A stretch of DNA of 64,000 nt from Spirosoma sp. 48-14 (GTDB lineage: Bacteria > Bacteroidota > Bacteroidia > Cytophagales > Spirosomataceae): the NCBI RefSeq assembly GCF_001898575.1, contig NZ_MKUD01000001.1, forward strand, positions 302,424-366,423. Direction: 5' to 3'. The translations under genes and the position numbers were made by a program. Shown piece by piece: positions 9,002 through 17,690 of the stretch (its first letter is position 1; every line of letters begins with the position of its first letter). The notes beneath the pieces are model-generated. The model was not told where the DNA came from, made no database searches, and saw only the letters and a list, made by a program, of their open reading frames with translations.

Positions 9002-9033
9002 AAGCCGCTCCTAGAAATAAGGGCGGCTTTTTT
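9002..9033 (+). terminator. Rho-independent terminator
   Basis: Stem AAGCCGC (9002-9008) with GCGGCTT (9023-9029), followed by six T residues (9028-9033). It ends the dehydrogenase/TspO-like operon. Confidence 0.82.
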
Positions 9034-9150
9034 AGTTGTTTAACCTGTAGAACCATTGCCATTTTGGCCGAATTTCGTCAAAAAGCGAGTAAATCAAGCC
9101 AAAATGTCCGAAAAACCAGCGCGGCCCGTGATTTGTTACTAAACAATAGA

Positions 9151-9214
9151 GAATGAGTAATGCTGGACGGTTCTCAAATCCCATTATCCATTTTTGATTA
9201 TCCATTATTCATTC
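9151..9214. repeat. Decayed palindrome upstream of clpB
   Basis: Arms GAATGAGTAATG (9151-9162) and CATTATTCATTC (9203-9214) pair with one mismatch over 12 bp. The intervening DNA repeats TTATCCATT. The word content resembles the palindrome at 21573-21648, so this may be a degraded relative. No CIRCE or sigma-32 type site was recognised here. Confidence 0.4.
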
Positions 9215-9223
9215 CTAAGACTC

Positions 9224-11845
9224 ATGGACTTTAAGAATTACACCATCAAAGCACAGGAGGTCGTGCAGAAGGCATCGGAAATTGCCCTCGGCAACGGCCA
9301 GCAAGCCATTGAAACAGGTCACCTGCTCCAGGCGATCCTGTCGGAAGATGAAAACGTGATTGGGTTTATCACCAAGAAATTGGGAATCAATCTACAGAAT
9401 ACGACCAGCGCTTTACAGGCCATCCTGACTACGTATCCGAAAGTGTCGGGCGGGAATGGAAGCGTATACCTAAGCAACGATACAGCCGCAGCTTTAGCCA
9501 AAGCAAGTACGATCACCAAAGAATTTGGCGACGAATTTGTCAGTGTCGAACTGATGTTGCTGGGACTTATGGCGGGTAAAGACCAAATTGCAACGTTATT
9601 GAAAGATGCCGGTTTCAACGAAAAGCAAGTGAAAGCGGCCATCAACGAACTTAGAAAAGGAAACTCAGTGAAAGACCAGAACGCTGAAGCAAAATATCAA
9701 TCATTAGAACGGTACAGCGTTAATCTTAACGAACGGGCGCGTACGGGTAAAATCGACCCTGTGATCGGTCGTGACGAAGAAATACGTCGGGTGCTGCAAA
9801 TTCTGAGCCGCCGTACCAAAAACAATCCGATTCTGCTCGGTGAGCCAGGCGTTGGTAAAACGGCCATTGTTGAAGGGCTTGCCCAACGCATCGTATCGGG
9901 CGACGTACCGGAAAACCTGAAAACCAAAACCATCGTTTCGCTCGATATGGGCCTGCTCATTGCGGGTGCCAAGTACAAAGGTGAGTTTGAAGAGCGCCTT
10001 AAAGCCGTTATCAAAGAAGTGACGGACTCCGACGGGCAGATTATCCTGTTTATCGACGAAATCCACACGTTGATTGGCGCAGGAGCGGGTGGTGAAGGTG
10101 CTATGGATGCAGCCAATCTGCTTAAACCAGCGCTGTCGCGGGGCGAACTGCATACCATTGGTGCCACAACGCTGAAAGAGTATCAGAAATACATCGAGAA
10201 AGATAAAGCGCTCGAACGTCGATTCCAGGCCGTTATGGTCGATGAGCCGGACATGGCTGATGCCATTTCGATCCTGCGCGGTATCAAGGAAAAATACGAA
10301 TTACACCACGGGGTTCGGATCAAAGACGACGCTGTTATTGCCGCCGTTGAACTCTCGACCCGCTACATCACCGACCGTTTCCTGCCCGATAAAGCCATTG
10401 ATCTGATGGACGAAGCAGCAGCCAAACTTCGACTGGAGATGGACTCGGTACCCGAAGAGTTGGACGAGTTGAATCGCCGGATCATGCAGCTTGAAATTGA
10501 GCGTGAGGCCATCCGACGTGAGCACGATAAGGAAAAAGAAACCCTGCTCAATAAGCAGATCGAAGATCTGAGCGAACAACGGAATGACCTGAAAGCCAGA
10601 TGGGAAACCGAAAAAGCATCCGTCAATGAAGGCCGAACCCTGAAAGAGGAACTCGACAAATTACGACTGGAAGCCGAACAGGCCGAACGCTCGGGTGATT
10701 ATGGCAAAGTGGCCGAGATTCGATACGGCCGAATTCCTGAGATCGAAAACAAACTGAACGCGTTGACCAAAGAAGGCGGAGATAATGGTTCGTCGGACCG
10801 GATGATGCAGGAGGAAGTTACGGCTGAAGACATTGCCGAAGTGGTGGCCAAATGGACGGGAATTCCAGTGTCGAAGATGCTGCAAAGTGATCGCGAAAAA
10901 CTGCTGAATCTGGAAAAAGAACTCGGCAAGCGAGTCGCTGGTCAGCAGGAAGCGATTGAAGTGGTTTCGGATGCCGTGCGTCGGAGCCGGGCCGGTATGC
11001 AGGACCCCAAACGGCCCATTGGTTCGTTCATCTTCCTGGGTACCACGGGTGTTGGTAAAACTGAAGTAGCCCGGACACTGGCCGAATACCTGTTCAACGA
11101 TGAAAACGCGATGGTGCGGATCGATATGTCGGAGTATCAGGAGCGTCATGCTGTTAGCCGATTGATTGGAGCCCCTCCGGGATACGTTGGTTACGACGAA
11201 GGCGGTCAATTGACCGAAGCCGTCCGTCGGAAGCCCTACTCGGTTGTGCTGCTCGATGAGATCGAAAAAGCGCACCCCGACGTATGGAACATTCTGCTTC
11301 AGGTGCTCGACGAAGGCCGTCTGACCGACAACAAAGGGCGTACGGCAAACTTTAAGAACACGATCATCATCATGACATCGAACATCGGTAGCCACCTGAT
11401 TCAGGAGAAATTTGCCGAAGATGAAGGCTGGAACCACTCGTTGGTGCTGGACGAAGCCAAACGGGCGGTGCTGGAGTTACTGAAACAGACTATCCGGCCT
11501 GAGTTCCTGAACCGGATCGACGAAATTGTGATGTTCGAACCGCTCACGAAGGCTAACATTCGCAAGATTGTGGACATTCAGTTCGGCGAAATCAAAAAAC
11601 GACTGGCCGAAAACGGTATCCAGCTCGACGCGACCGACGAAGCCCTGACCAAATTAGGCGAAGAAGGTTTCGATCCGATCTTTGGTGCTCGCCCGCTGAA
11701 ACGTGTATTGCAACGCCGGGTGCTGAACGAACTCTCAAAAAGCATCCTGTCGGGTGACGTGAAGAAAGATTCCGTCGTGCTGATGGAGTTGAACTCCGAC
11801 GGTGAGATTGCGTTCACCAACCTGGATGCGGAGATTGAGTTATAA
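9224..11845 (+). CDS. clpB: ATP-dependent disaggregase ClpB
   Basis: An 873-aa AAA+ chaperone from the ATG at 9224 ([15 protein letters not shown]). The in-frame extension upstream to 9194 covers AT-rich non-coding DNA. Domains in order: Clp N domain (1-145); AAA-1 with Walker [10 protein letters not shown] and Walker [14 protein letters not shown]; the ClpB-specific middle coiled coil (about 400-520); AAA-2 with GTTGVGKTE, the GAPPGYVGY pore loop and [11 protein letters not shown]; and the C-terminal ClpB small domain. It rescues aggregated proteins together with DnaK. The middle domain and the absence of an IGF/L loop separate it from ClpA and ClpC. Confidence 0.98.
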   Translation: MDFKNYTIKAQEVVQKASEIALGNGQQAIETGHLLQAILSEDENVIGFITKKLGINLQNTTSALQAILTTYPKVSGGNGSVYLSNDTAAALAKASTITKEFGDEFVSVELMLLGLMAGKDQIATLLKDAGFNEKQVKAAINELRKGNSVKDQNAEAKYQSLERYSVNLNERARTGKIDPVIGRDEEIRRVLQILSRRTKNNPILLGEPGVGKTAIVEGLAQRIVSGDVPENLKTKTIVSLDMGLLIAGAKYKGEFEERLKAVIKEVTDSDGQIILFIDEIHTLIGAGAGGEGAMDAANLLKPALSRGELHTIGATTLKEYQKYIEKDKALERRFQAVMVDEPDMADAISILRGIKEKYELHHGVRIKDDAVIAAVELSTRYITDRFLPDKAIDLMDEAAAKLRLEMDSVPEELDELNRRIMQLEIEREAIRREHDKEKETLLNKQIEDLSEQRNDLKARWETEKASVNEGRTLKEELDKLRLEAEQAERSGDYGKVAEIRYGRIPEIENKLNALTKEGGDNGSSDRMMQEEVTAEDIAEVVAKWTGIPVSKMLQSDREKLLNLEKELGKRVAGQQEAIEVVSDAVRRSRAGMQDPKRPIGSFIFLGTTGVGKTEVARTLAEYLFNDENAMVRIDMSEYQERHAVSRLIGAPPGYVGYDEGGQLTEAVRRKPYSVVLLDEIEKAHPDVWNILLQVLDEGRLTDNKGRTANFKNTIIIMTSNIGSHLIQEKFAEDEGWNHSLVLDEAKRAVLELLKQTIRPEFLNRIDEIVMFEPLTKANIRKIVDIQFGEIKKRLAENGIQLDATDEALTKLGEEGFDPIFGARPLKRVLQRRVLNELSKSILSGDVKKDSVVLMELNSDGEIAFTNLDAEIEL

Positions 11846-11875
11846 TTCATACCGGGCTAAAGCCCGTAGATACAC

Positions 11876-11907
11876 GCCCGGCCGCTGAAAAGTAGCCGGG
11901 CTTTTTT
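11876..11907 (+). terminator. Rho-independent terminator of clpB
   Basis: Stem GCCCGGC (11876-11882) with GCCGGGC (11895-11901) and a run of six T residues. It lies between clpB and the convergent gene at 11979. Confidence 0.85.
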
Positions 11908-11978
11908 GTATATAGCCGACTAATCGACAACTTAGCTACTATCTGGAGGTTATTAATGGCTCCCGAGTTCGGCCTTTC

Positions 11979-12734
11979 TTAATGAAACAGCTTCCGTTTT
12001 ATCTTCTGCCAGCGCGAAGCAGATCTGATTAACTGCATACCACCAGCCGTAATAGATATACAAGTTAATCGATCATTCGTCACAATAATATCATCTACCA
12101 CCACCGACAATATAGAAGGAGTTATCTCCAGAGTAGTCATTGCCCGGTTTCGATTCGGCGTATTCACCGATATTGTCAGTTTCGAATTTTCCGTCAAACC
12201 AGAAACGATTACTGAATACCTCCCAGAACTATCTGTTTGCGTACTAGCCCCTTTAGTTAATCCAGAAACCCATACATAGGCCCCAACGGCTGGCGATGCC
12301 TGCCCGGTCGAATCTAGTTGCAAAACACGCCCCGAAACGGTCCACTCCGTCTTGGCCCCAATAGCTCGTATCGGAATCGGCGCCACAGCAATCTCAGGCC
12401 GGGAAGAGACTGGCCTACCCAATGAGTTGAATTGAGCAAGGCTCGTTTTCCAACTCAGTAAAGCCGTTGCCAGTACACCTACCCACCGACGCCAGCTAAA
12501 CGGCTGGCTCGAACTCGTTAAGGATAGAGCCCGGTTCAATTGATCATCACGCAAACGGCCGCAAATCTGTCCCGAAGCATTCCTCAACAACTTGACCAGT
12601 TCCTGGTCTGACAAGGCCGAATAATCAATAACCGTTTTCTGGCAACTGGCGCAAAAACGGCCCTGTTCGGTTGGCTGCATCTCCTCCCAGCGCTCGTGGC
12701 AGGGGTTTGGAATATGAATGGTCAGACTACGCAT
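11979..12734 (-). CDS. Cys-motif protein with a carboxypeptidase-regulatory-like domain
   Basis: A 251-aa protein. Residues 1-75 (MRSLTIHIPNPCHERW, GRFCASCQKTVIDYSALSD, GQICGRLRDDQL) form a Cys-containing N-terminal module that I recognise as recurrent in Bacteroidota but whose function I do not know. The CxxC pair and the other Cys residues suggest metal binding. A hydrophobic stretch (about residues 85-100, WRRWVGVLATALLSW) follows and probably spans the membrane. The rest resembles a CarboxypepD_reg-like beta sandwich (VSGRVLQLDSTGQASPAVGA, GASTQTDSSGRYSV). The topology would place the Cys module in the cytoplasm and the sandwich in the periplasm, as in an anti-sigma-like sensor. This is inference. 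Confidence 0.55.
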   Translation of the reverse strand: MRSLTIHIPNPCHERWEEMQPTEQGRFCASCQKTVIDYSALSDQELVKLLRNASGQICGRLRDDQLNRALSLTSSSQPFSWRRWVGVLATALLSWKTSLAQFNSLGRPVSSRPEIAVAPIPIRAIGAKTEWTVSGRVLQLDSTGQASPAVGAYVWVSGLTKGASTQTDSSGRYSVIVSGLTENSKLTISVNTPNRNRAMTTLEITPSILSVVVDDIIVTNDRLTCISITAGGMQLIRSASRWQKIKRKLFH

Positions 12735-12782
12735 GGCATCTATTTTTCCTTAACACGAACAGCACGACTTTTTATTACCTAA

Positions 12783-14024
12783 CTACTTTATAGCCACGGG
12801 TTTTGTTGGGTCGATACGCAGCCAGAGCAGGGCACTGACCAATAAACAGCCCGCAATCATAAATAATGGATAGTTGAAATTGTGCGTCTGCTTCACGATG
12901 ATCCCGAACAGAATGGTAATGAAAAATCCACCTAATTGCCCGGCAAAATTCATTGCCCCCGTTACTGTCCCCGAATTACGCTGACCAATATCGACACAGA
13001 CGGCAAAAGCCACGGGTAAGGCAAGGTCCTTCATCAATACGCAGGTAGCCAGTAAATACCCAGCCAGCTCGTTATCGGTGGTTAGTCCGGCCAGCAGAAA
13101 GAAAAGACTTGATAGACCTAACCCACCCAGTCCAACAGCCCGACGCCCGATTTTAAGCCCATAGCGTTTGGTCAATACATCGCTTAAGCTACCACCCACC
13201 AGACACCCAACAGCGCCCAGAAAATAGGAAAGCGAAATAAAATTCTTGGTCTGGTCTTCCGTAAGGCCCCGCCCTTCCTGAAAATACACCGACGACCAGT
13301 TAGTGAAGAAATACGAGCCGTAGAAGAACAAATGACACATGAGCATGAGCGCCCACAAGTCGGGGTTTCGGATAATAGTTGTCCAGGGAATGCGGTGATC
13401 GGTATGCTTGATCCGACGACCCGATTCAATTTCTGCAACTTCGGCTTCGCTGATACCTTTCTGTTCAGCCGGGTCATCCCGAAACAGAGTATACCAGCCA
13501 ATGGCCCAAAGTACCCCCACAATACCCAGCACCGCAAACGCCCAGCGCCAGCCTGCAATATGCACCAAGGGAATGACCAGCAGTGGCGTCAGCGCTCCCC
13601 CCAGGCGACCAGCCGCCCAGATCACCGACTGCGCCCGGCCTACTTCGACCGCCGGAAACCAGCGGGCAATCACAATAGAAGCATTCGGATAAGCCCCTGC
13701 TTCGCCAGCTCCAAACAGAAATCGAACAATCAGCAGATACAGAAAATTAAACGCCGTTCCCGTAAGGGCTGTGAACCCAGACCACCACAACACTACACGC
13801 GTCAGTACCCGCCGAGGGCCGGTTTTATCACCAAGCGTACCCGTCGGAATTTCAAACAGCGCGTACGATAGCGAGAAAGCGCCCAGAATCCAGCCAAACT
13901 GTTCATTGTCGAGCTCCAGATCATCTTTAACATATTTGCTGACCACGTTCATGCAAACGCGGTCGAGATAGGTGATGGTGGAGAGCAGAAATAAACCAGC
14001 CAGCACACGGTAACGAACCTTCAT
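12783..14024 (-). CDS. MFS transporter, anion:cation symporter (ACS) type
   Basis: A 413-aa, 12-helix major facilitator protein from the ATG at 14024 (MKVRYRVLAGLFLLSTITYLDR); a 12-codon upstream extension is unlikely. The early motif TYLDRVCMNVV and the loop 2-3 motif GTLGDKTGPRRVL match the ACS family, which carries organic anions such as hexuronates, glucarate or phthalate with protons. FGAGEAGAYPNASIVIARWFP, in helix 4, is likewise typical of that family. The substrate cannot be read. The gene is divergent from aroB with a 90-nt gap, so promoters for both must lie there. Confidence 0.85.
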   Translation of the reverse strand: MKVRYRVLAGLFLLSTITYLDRVCMNVVSKYVKDDLELDNEQFGWILGAFSLSYALFEIPTGTLGDKTGPRRVLTRVVLWWSGFTALTGTAFNFLYLLIVRFLFGAGEAGAYPNASIVIARWFPAVEVGRAQSVIWAAGRLGGALTPLLVIPLVHIAGWRWAFAVLGIVGVLWAIGWYTLFRDDPAEQKGISEAEVAEIESGRRIKHTDHRIPWTTIIRNPDLWALMLMCHLFFYGSYFFTNWSSVYFQEGRGLTEDQTKNFISLSYFLGAVGCLVGGSLSDVLTKRYGLKIGRRAVGLGGLGLSSLFFLLAGLTTDNELAGYLLATCVLMKDLALPVAFAVCVDIGQRNSGTVTGAMNFAGQLGGFFITILFGIIVKQTHNFNYPLFMIAGCLLVSALLWLRIDPTKPVAIK

Positions 14025-14074
14025 AGGGCTTAGAGGAAAGAAGTAGGGAGAGAAAGCCAAAAATACTTATAGAC

Positions 14075-14110
14075 TTGACTTTATCCCAATCAAAGACTGC
14101 CGTACTTTTA
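14075..14110 (+). promoter_or_regulatory. Possible aroB promoter (near-leaderless)
   Basis: TACTTTTA (14103-14110) is one base off the TAnnTTTG box, and a TTG lies at 14075-14077. The aroB ATG at 14115 is only 4 nt after the box, so transcription from it would give an almost leaderless mRNA. The TTG spacing (25 nt) is long, so this is tentative. Confidence 0.35.
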
Positions 14111-14114
14111 CAGC

Positions 14115-15155
14115 ATGTCAACCGTAGCCATTGCCCCAATCACCGAAAGCCTGCCTGCTTTCCTCGACGCACACAATTTTTCGGCCATTGCCGTCATTGT
14201 CGATAACCATACGTTTCGTTTCTGCTACCCCGAACTGAAAGCGCTACTGCCTAAACATACGCTGGTTCGCATCAAAGCTGGAGAGGAACAAAAACACATT
14301 GCCACCTGCGAACTGATCTGGGATGCGCTTACACGCGCCAATTTCGACCGTCATGCGCTGGTGCTAAATCTTGGTGGGGGCGTTATTGGCGATATGGGTG
14401 GGTTTTGCGCGGCTACCTACAAGCGGGGCATTGCCTTTGCCCAAATACCCACTACTCTACTGGCACAGGTCGACGCCAGCGTAGGCGGCAAACTCGGTAT
14501 TGATTTCAACGGCTATAAAAATCACATTGGCGTTTTTAAACTACCCGATGCCGTCCTGATTGAGCCCCATTTCCTAACAACGCTGCCCGAACGTGAGCTT
14601 CGTTCGGGCTTTGCTGAAATTATCAAACACTGCCTGATTGCCGATGCCTCGATGTGGGAGGATATCCGCCGACGGGATCTGGACGAGCAGGACTGGCCCC
14701 GATTGGTTGCTCATTCAGTCGCCGTAAAACAACGCGTCGTTGAACAGGACCCGACTGAAAAAGGCCTGCGTAAGATTCTGAACTTTGGGCATACCATCGG
14801 CCACGCTGTCGAAACCTACTTTCTGACGCAGCCCCGCAAGCGATTATTACACGGCGAAGCCATTGCTGTAGGCATGATTACAGAGGCTTTTATCGCTTTT
14901 CAGAAAAAAATGATCGATCAATCGCTATTGACCGCAACCGAAGAGTATATTTTTTCCGTATATGGGAATGTTAAGCTGAACGACGAAGATATTGATCCGA
15001 TTTTGGCACTGACGTTACAGGACAAGAAAAACCGGGGGCGCGATGTTCGCATGGCCTTACTCGATGGACCCGGCAGTTGCGCCTTTGATGTGTCGGTTAC
15101 GAGTGCCGAAATGCGCCGTGGACTGGATTTTTACCGGGGAATAAACAAGAATTAA
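14115..15155 (+). CDS. aroB: 3-dehydroquinate synthase
   Basis: A 346-aa enzyme of the shikimate pathway that converts DAHP to 3-dehydroquinate using NAD and a divalent metal. The core motif is GGGVIGDMGGFCAATYKRG, followed by IPTTLLAQVDASVGGK and the substrate-site stretch KNHIGVFKLPDAVLIE. Metal ligands are visible as the Glu in GFAEIIKH and the His residues in LNFGHTIGHAVE and LLHGEAIAVGM. Length is typical. It is divergent from the MFS gene. No other shikimate gene is nearby. Confidence 0.96.
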   Translation: MSTVAIAPITESLPAFLDAHNFSAIAVIVDNHTFRFCYPELKALLPKHTLVRIKAGEEQKHIATCELIWDALTRANFDRHALVLNLGGGVIGDMGGFCAATYKRGIAFAQIPTTLLAQVDASVGGKLGIDFNGYKNHIGVFKLPDAVLIEPHFLTTLPERELRSGFAEIIKHCLIADASMWEDIRRRDLDEQDWPRLVAHSVAVKQRVVEQDPTEKGLRKILNFGHTIGHAVETYFLTQPRKRLLHGEAIAVGMITEAFIAFQKKMIDQSLLTATEEYIFSVYGNVKLNDEDIDPILALTLQDKKNRGRDVRMALLDGPGSCAFDVSVTSAEMRRGLDFYRGINKN

Positions 15156-15172
15156 AATTTGGCTCTATACTA

Positions 15173-15202
15173 TTGTTTGCCAAACATTTACGATTATATT
15201 TG
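15173..15202 (+). promoter_or_regulatory. Bacteroidota-type promoter of the DUF4136 lipoprotein gene
   Basis: An exact TAnnTTTG box (TATATTTG, 15195-15202) with a TTG at 15173-15175, a 19-nt spacing. The lipoprotein start at 15278 would have a 5' leader of about 70 nt. Confidence 0.6.
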
Positions 15203-15277
15203 AGTTCGGTCAGAATAACGTCATTGAGTTAATCTAGTTTATAAAGCTTATTGATTGAAACTTTTACAAATGCCCGT

Positions 15278-15811
15278 ATGAAAACGTACATCGGAATTCT
15301 GTTTGCAGTGGCCGCAATAGCTATGGCGGGGTGCTCATCGAGTAGACTGTTTGTGGAGCATGATTATAGCTACGAAGGTCATTTTAAAAATTACGAATCA
15401 TTTAATTTCCTGGAGTGCGAATTTGTTGATTCGACCCTACTCTGTTCCGATATTCAGGACGCTATCCGGCACCAAATGGAAGCCCGCGGTTACCGGGTCA
15501 GTAACCGTAGCCCAAACCTCTTGATCTCGTACAATATCTTCCGTTCCGATCTGCGTTTCCGGGGCTACCAGCAGCCAGTTATTAAAGACTGGGTGGTTCG
15601 GGAAGATGACGACGCTACCTACAAGCGCATCGACTACAACCTGGACGAAGGCACGCTAATGATTTCATTGATCGACGCCGAATCGTATCAGGTTATCTGG
15701 AAGGGCTATGCCTCCAAGATGATGCGCAACCAGAACTTTAAGAACAACTACTTCAAAGGCATTGTCCGGTCTATTTTTGACCAATACCCTCTCATGGCAG
15801 CCGCAAAGTAA
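15278..15811 (+). CDS. DUF4136 lipoprotein
   Basis: A 177-aa protein beginning MKTYIGILFAVAAIAMAGCSSS, with a lipoprotein signal (MAGC, Cys at residue 18). The mature part follows the DUF4136 pattern: VEHDYSYEGHFKNYESFNF, then DIQDAIRHQMEARGY, PNLLISYN and YQVIWKGYASK. The family is of unknown function and is generally anchored to the outer membrane. The ATG at 15278 is preferred over an upstream TTG because it gives a proper signal peptide. The stop codon sits in an AAAGTAACGC string that is repeated in the adjacent REP element. Confidence 0.85.
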   Translation: MKTYIGILFAVAAIAMAGCSSSRLFVEHDYSYEGHFKNYESFNFLECEFVDSTLLCSDIQDAIRHQMEARGYRVSNRSPNLLISYNIFRSDLRFRGYQQPVIKDWVVREDDDATYKRIDYNLDEGTLMISLIDAESYQVIWKGYASKMMRNQNFKNNYFKGIVRSIFDQYPLMAAAK

Positions 15812-15818
15812 CGCAACT

Positions 15819-15905
15819 AAAAAGTAACGCGGGTGGAAACCCGCGCTCTATACAGATTCAAACTTGTCTATAACAGAGCGCGGGTTTCCACCCGCGTTAC
15901 TTTTT
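15819..15905. repeat. Left BIME-like element: two inverted REPs beside a RAYT gene
   Basis: Two perfect 26-nt arms (15824-15849 and 15875-15900), extended by A5/T5 to 31 bp, around a 25-nt loop. Each arm is itself a small hairpin: a GTAA head, then CGCGGGT-GGAA-ACCCGCG. This is the layout of a bacterial interspersed mosaic element made of two inverted REPs. The whole 77-bp core is repeated in reverse orientation at 16556-16632, on the other side of the RAYT gene. Confidence 0.92.
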
Positions 15906-15928
15906 AACAGCATCTACGTATAGTGTTC

Positions 15929-16552
15929 ATGCACGAACCCTATCGCCGACGTTTACCTCATATTATGCCTCCGGGCGAAACATTGTTTATTACCTATCGC
16001 CTTCATGGCACTCTGCCTCATCACATTTTAACCGAGCTTCTGGCCGCTCACGAACATTTTTTAGCCCGACAGATTGAGCAATCGCCTGATGTTGCTGTCG
16101 ATTCCATCAGAAAACGATGGGATGGCAAGTATTTTTTATCGATAGACTCGTATCTGGATAAAGCTGAGCAAGAAACCTATTCCCTTATTAATGAGCCGAC
16201 CGCTGATATTATTAAAGAATCTATCCATTTCAGAGATGGGGAACAGTTTGACCTTCATGCTTATTGCCTGATGCCTAATCATGTCCATTTACTGGTCACG
16301 CACACACGACAGGATGTACCATTCTATAGGGTTATAGGTAGTATGAAGGCGAATTCTGCGAAAAAAATTAACGCCCATCTTAACCGTAAAAATCGCCCAT
16401 TCTGGCATTCGGAAAGCTACGATCATGTCGTAAGAAACAGTAAATCGTTCGACCGAATCGTTGCCTATATTATGACAAATCCAGTCAAAGCAGGGTTCGT
16501 TTCTCGTTGGCAGGACTGGAGTCACAGCTACTGCAAATACGACTTTGAGTAA
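15929..16552 (+). CDS. REP-associated tyrosine transposase (RAYT)
   Basis: A 207-aa Y1/HUH-type transposase; the ATG at 15929 is preferred over a GTG two codons upstream. The HUH metal site is in CLMPNHVHLLVT. The likely catalytic Tyr is in WHSESYDHVVRN, followed by the conserved IVAYIMTNPVKAGFV and a C-terminal WSHSYCKYD. RAYTs are single-copy domesticated relatives of IS200/IS605 transposases that bind and cleave REP hairpins and are thought to mobilise them. Here the gene is enclosed by two inverted BIME elements, the expected cognate substrates. All key residues are present, so it may be active. Confidence 0.93.
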   Translation: MHEPYRRRLPHIMPPGETLFITYRLHGTLPHHILTELLAAHEHFLARQIEQSPDVAVDSIRKRWDGKYFLSIDSYLDKAEQETYSLINEPTADIIKESIHFRDGEQFDLHAYCLMPNHVHLLVTHTRQDVPFYRVIGSMKANSAKKINAHLNRKNRPFWHSESYDHVVRNSKSFDRIVAYIMTNPVKAGFVSRWQDWSHSYCKYDFE

Positions 16553-16555
16553 TGC

Positions 16556-16632
16556 GTAACGCGGGTGGAAACCCGCGCTCTGTTATAGACAAGTTTGAAT
16601 CTGTATAGAGCGCGGGTTTCCACCCGCGTTAC
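16556..16632. repeat. Right BIME-like element, inverted copy of the left one
   Basis: Arms 16556-16581 and 16607-16632 are identical to those at 15824-15900. The 25-nt loop (16582-16606) is the exact reverse complement of the left loop, so the two elements are inverted copies. Its left end is 4 nt from the RAYT stop codon; its right end overlaps the stop codon of the gldA-like gene. Confidence 0.93.
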
Positions 16633-17546
16633 TTCGTCAATTCCTTAAAAATTCCTTCCAGCGAATTTTCCTGCTGACGGAGTCCAACGAGGGTCAGGTT
16701 TTGGTCGGCAGCGAGTCGGAATATAGAAGCTCGCAAATCGGTAGTAGGCCGGGCCGAGATTCGGTATTGGCCCGCGCCTAAAGGCTCTACCTGCTCCACA
16801 CCAATGAGGGTGCTTAGTAACGCTGGATCTTGCAGCTCCCCTTCAAACTCTGCCACAACCACTACATTGCCTCCACCAGAGGCACTTCTGAGCTGGCTCA
16901 GTGGCCCATCAACCACCAGTTTTCCGCGATTAATGATAATAACCCGATCGCAAATGGCTTCAACCTCCTGCATGATGTGGGTCGAGAACAAGACCGTTTT
17001 GTCACGTCCGGCGTCGCGAATTACCTGTCGAATTTCGGCTAACTGGTTCGGGTCAAGGCCTGTTGTCGGCTCATCCAGAATCAAAACGGGTGGATTATGC
17101 AATAACGCCTGGGCCAATCCGATCCGTTGGCGATACCCTTTCGATAATTGCCCAATGCGTTTGTGTTGCTCCCGACCGAGACCAACCAACTCGATCATCT
17201 CAGAAATCCGACGGCCTAACGCTGTACCTCGTAAACCGTGTAATGATCCAGCAAACCGCAGGTATTCTTTTACATACAGATCCAGGTAGAGCGGGTTATG
17301 TTCGGGCAAATACCCTACGCTTCGGCGAACATCCATCGGCTGTGTACGAACGTCGAACCCATTGACTTCAACCGTTCCTTCCGTTGGTTGAATATAGCCC
17401 GTAGCGATTTTCATGGTAGTGGATTTCCCAGCCCCATTTGGCCCCAGAAACCCGACGATTTCGCCCGGTTCTACGGAAAAGGAAATCTGATTGACAGCCC
17501 GTTGCTGATTGTATTGTTTTGTAAGATTCTGAACCCGAATAGACAT
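16629..17546 (-). CDS. gldA: GldA-like ABC transporter ATP-binding protein
   Basis: A 305-aa ATPase with Walker A GFLGPNGAGKSTTMK, Q-loop region YLPEHNPLYLDLYVKEYL, signature LSKGYRQRIGLAQALL, Walker B VLILDEPTTGLDP and the switch His in FSTHIMQE. The YLPEHNPLY and YVKEYL stretches and the C-terminal GIFKELT are characteristic of GldA, the ATPase of the GldA-GldFG complex needed for gliding motility in Flavobacterium. gldF and gldG are not adjacent, so a related export ABC system is possible. Its TAA stop lies inside the GTAAC head of the BIME element. Confidence 0.78.
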   Translation of the reverse strand: MSIRVQNLTKQYNQQRAVNQISFSVEPGEIVGFLGPNGAGKSTTMKIATGYIQPTEGTVEVNGFDVRTQPMDVRRSVGYLPEHNPLYLDLYVKEYLRFAGSLHGLRGTALGRRISEMIELVGLGREQHKRIGQLSKGYRQRIGLAQALLHNPPVLILDEPTTGLDPNQLAEIRQVIRDAGRDKTVLFSTHIMQEVEAICDRVIIINRGKLVVDGPLSQLRSASGGGNVVVVAEFEGELQDPALLSTLIGVEQVEPLGAGQYRISARPTTDLRASIFRLAADQNLTLVGLRQQENSLEGIFKELTK

Positions 17547-17690
17547 AGTTAACTGCGCGACTATCTCATCAACGAAAGCCGATAGCGAATTGGCATAGGA
17601 CGAATGTACAGGGAACCGATTAAAAACCAGAAAGAATTTCTATTTTTAGCGGTTTAACGTCTATAGAACGCCTTTTCTCCCTGTCTATAC

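Noticed and set aside
8974..9156. 60-aa frame between the TspO-like gene and clpB
   Set aside because: It covers a terminator and AT-rich DNA; no motif and no plausible start.
10661..11437. 258-aa open frame on the strand opposite clpB
   Set aside because: It is a shadow of clpB codon bias; no start context, no domain and no independent promoter were seen.
11852..11867. Small palindrome CGGGCTAAAGCCCG after clpB
   Set aside because: A single short hairpin 10 nt before the clpB terminator; it could be a lone REP but no second arm or head sequence was found.
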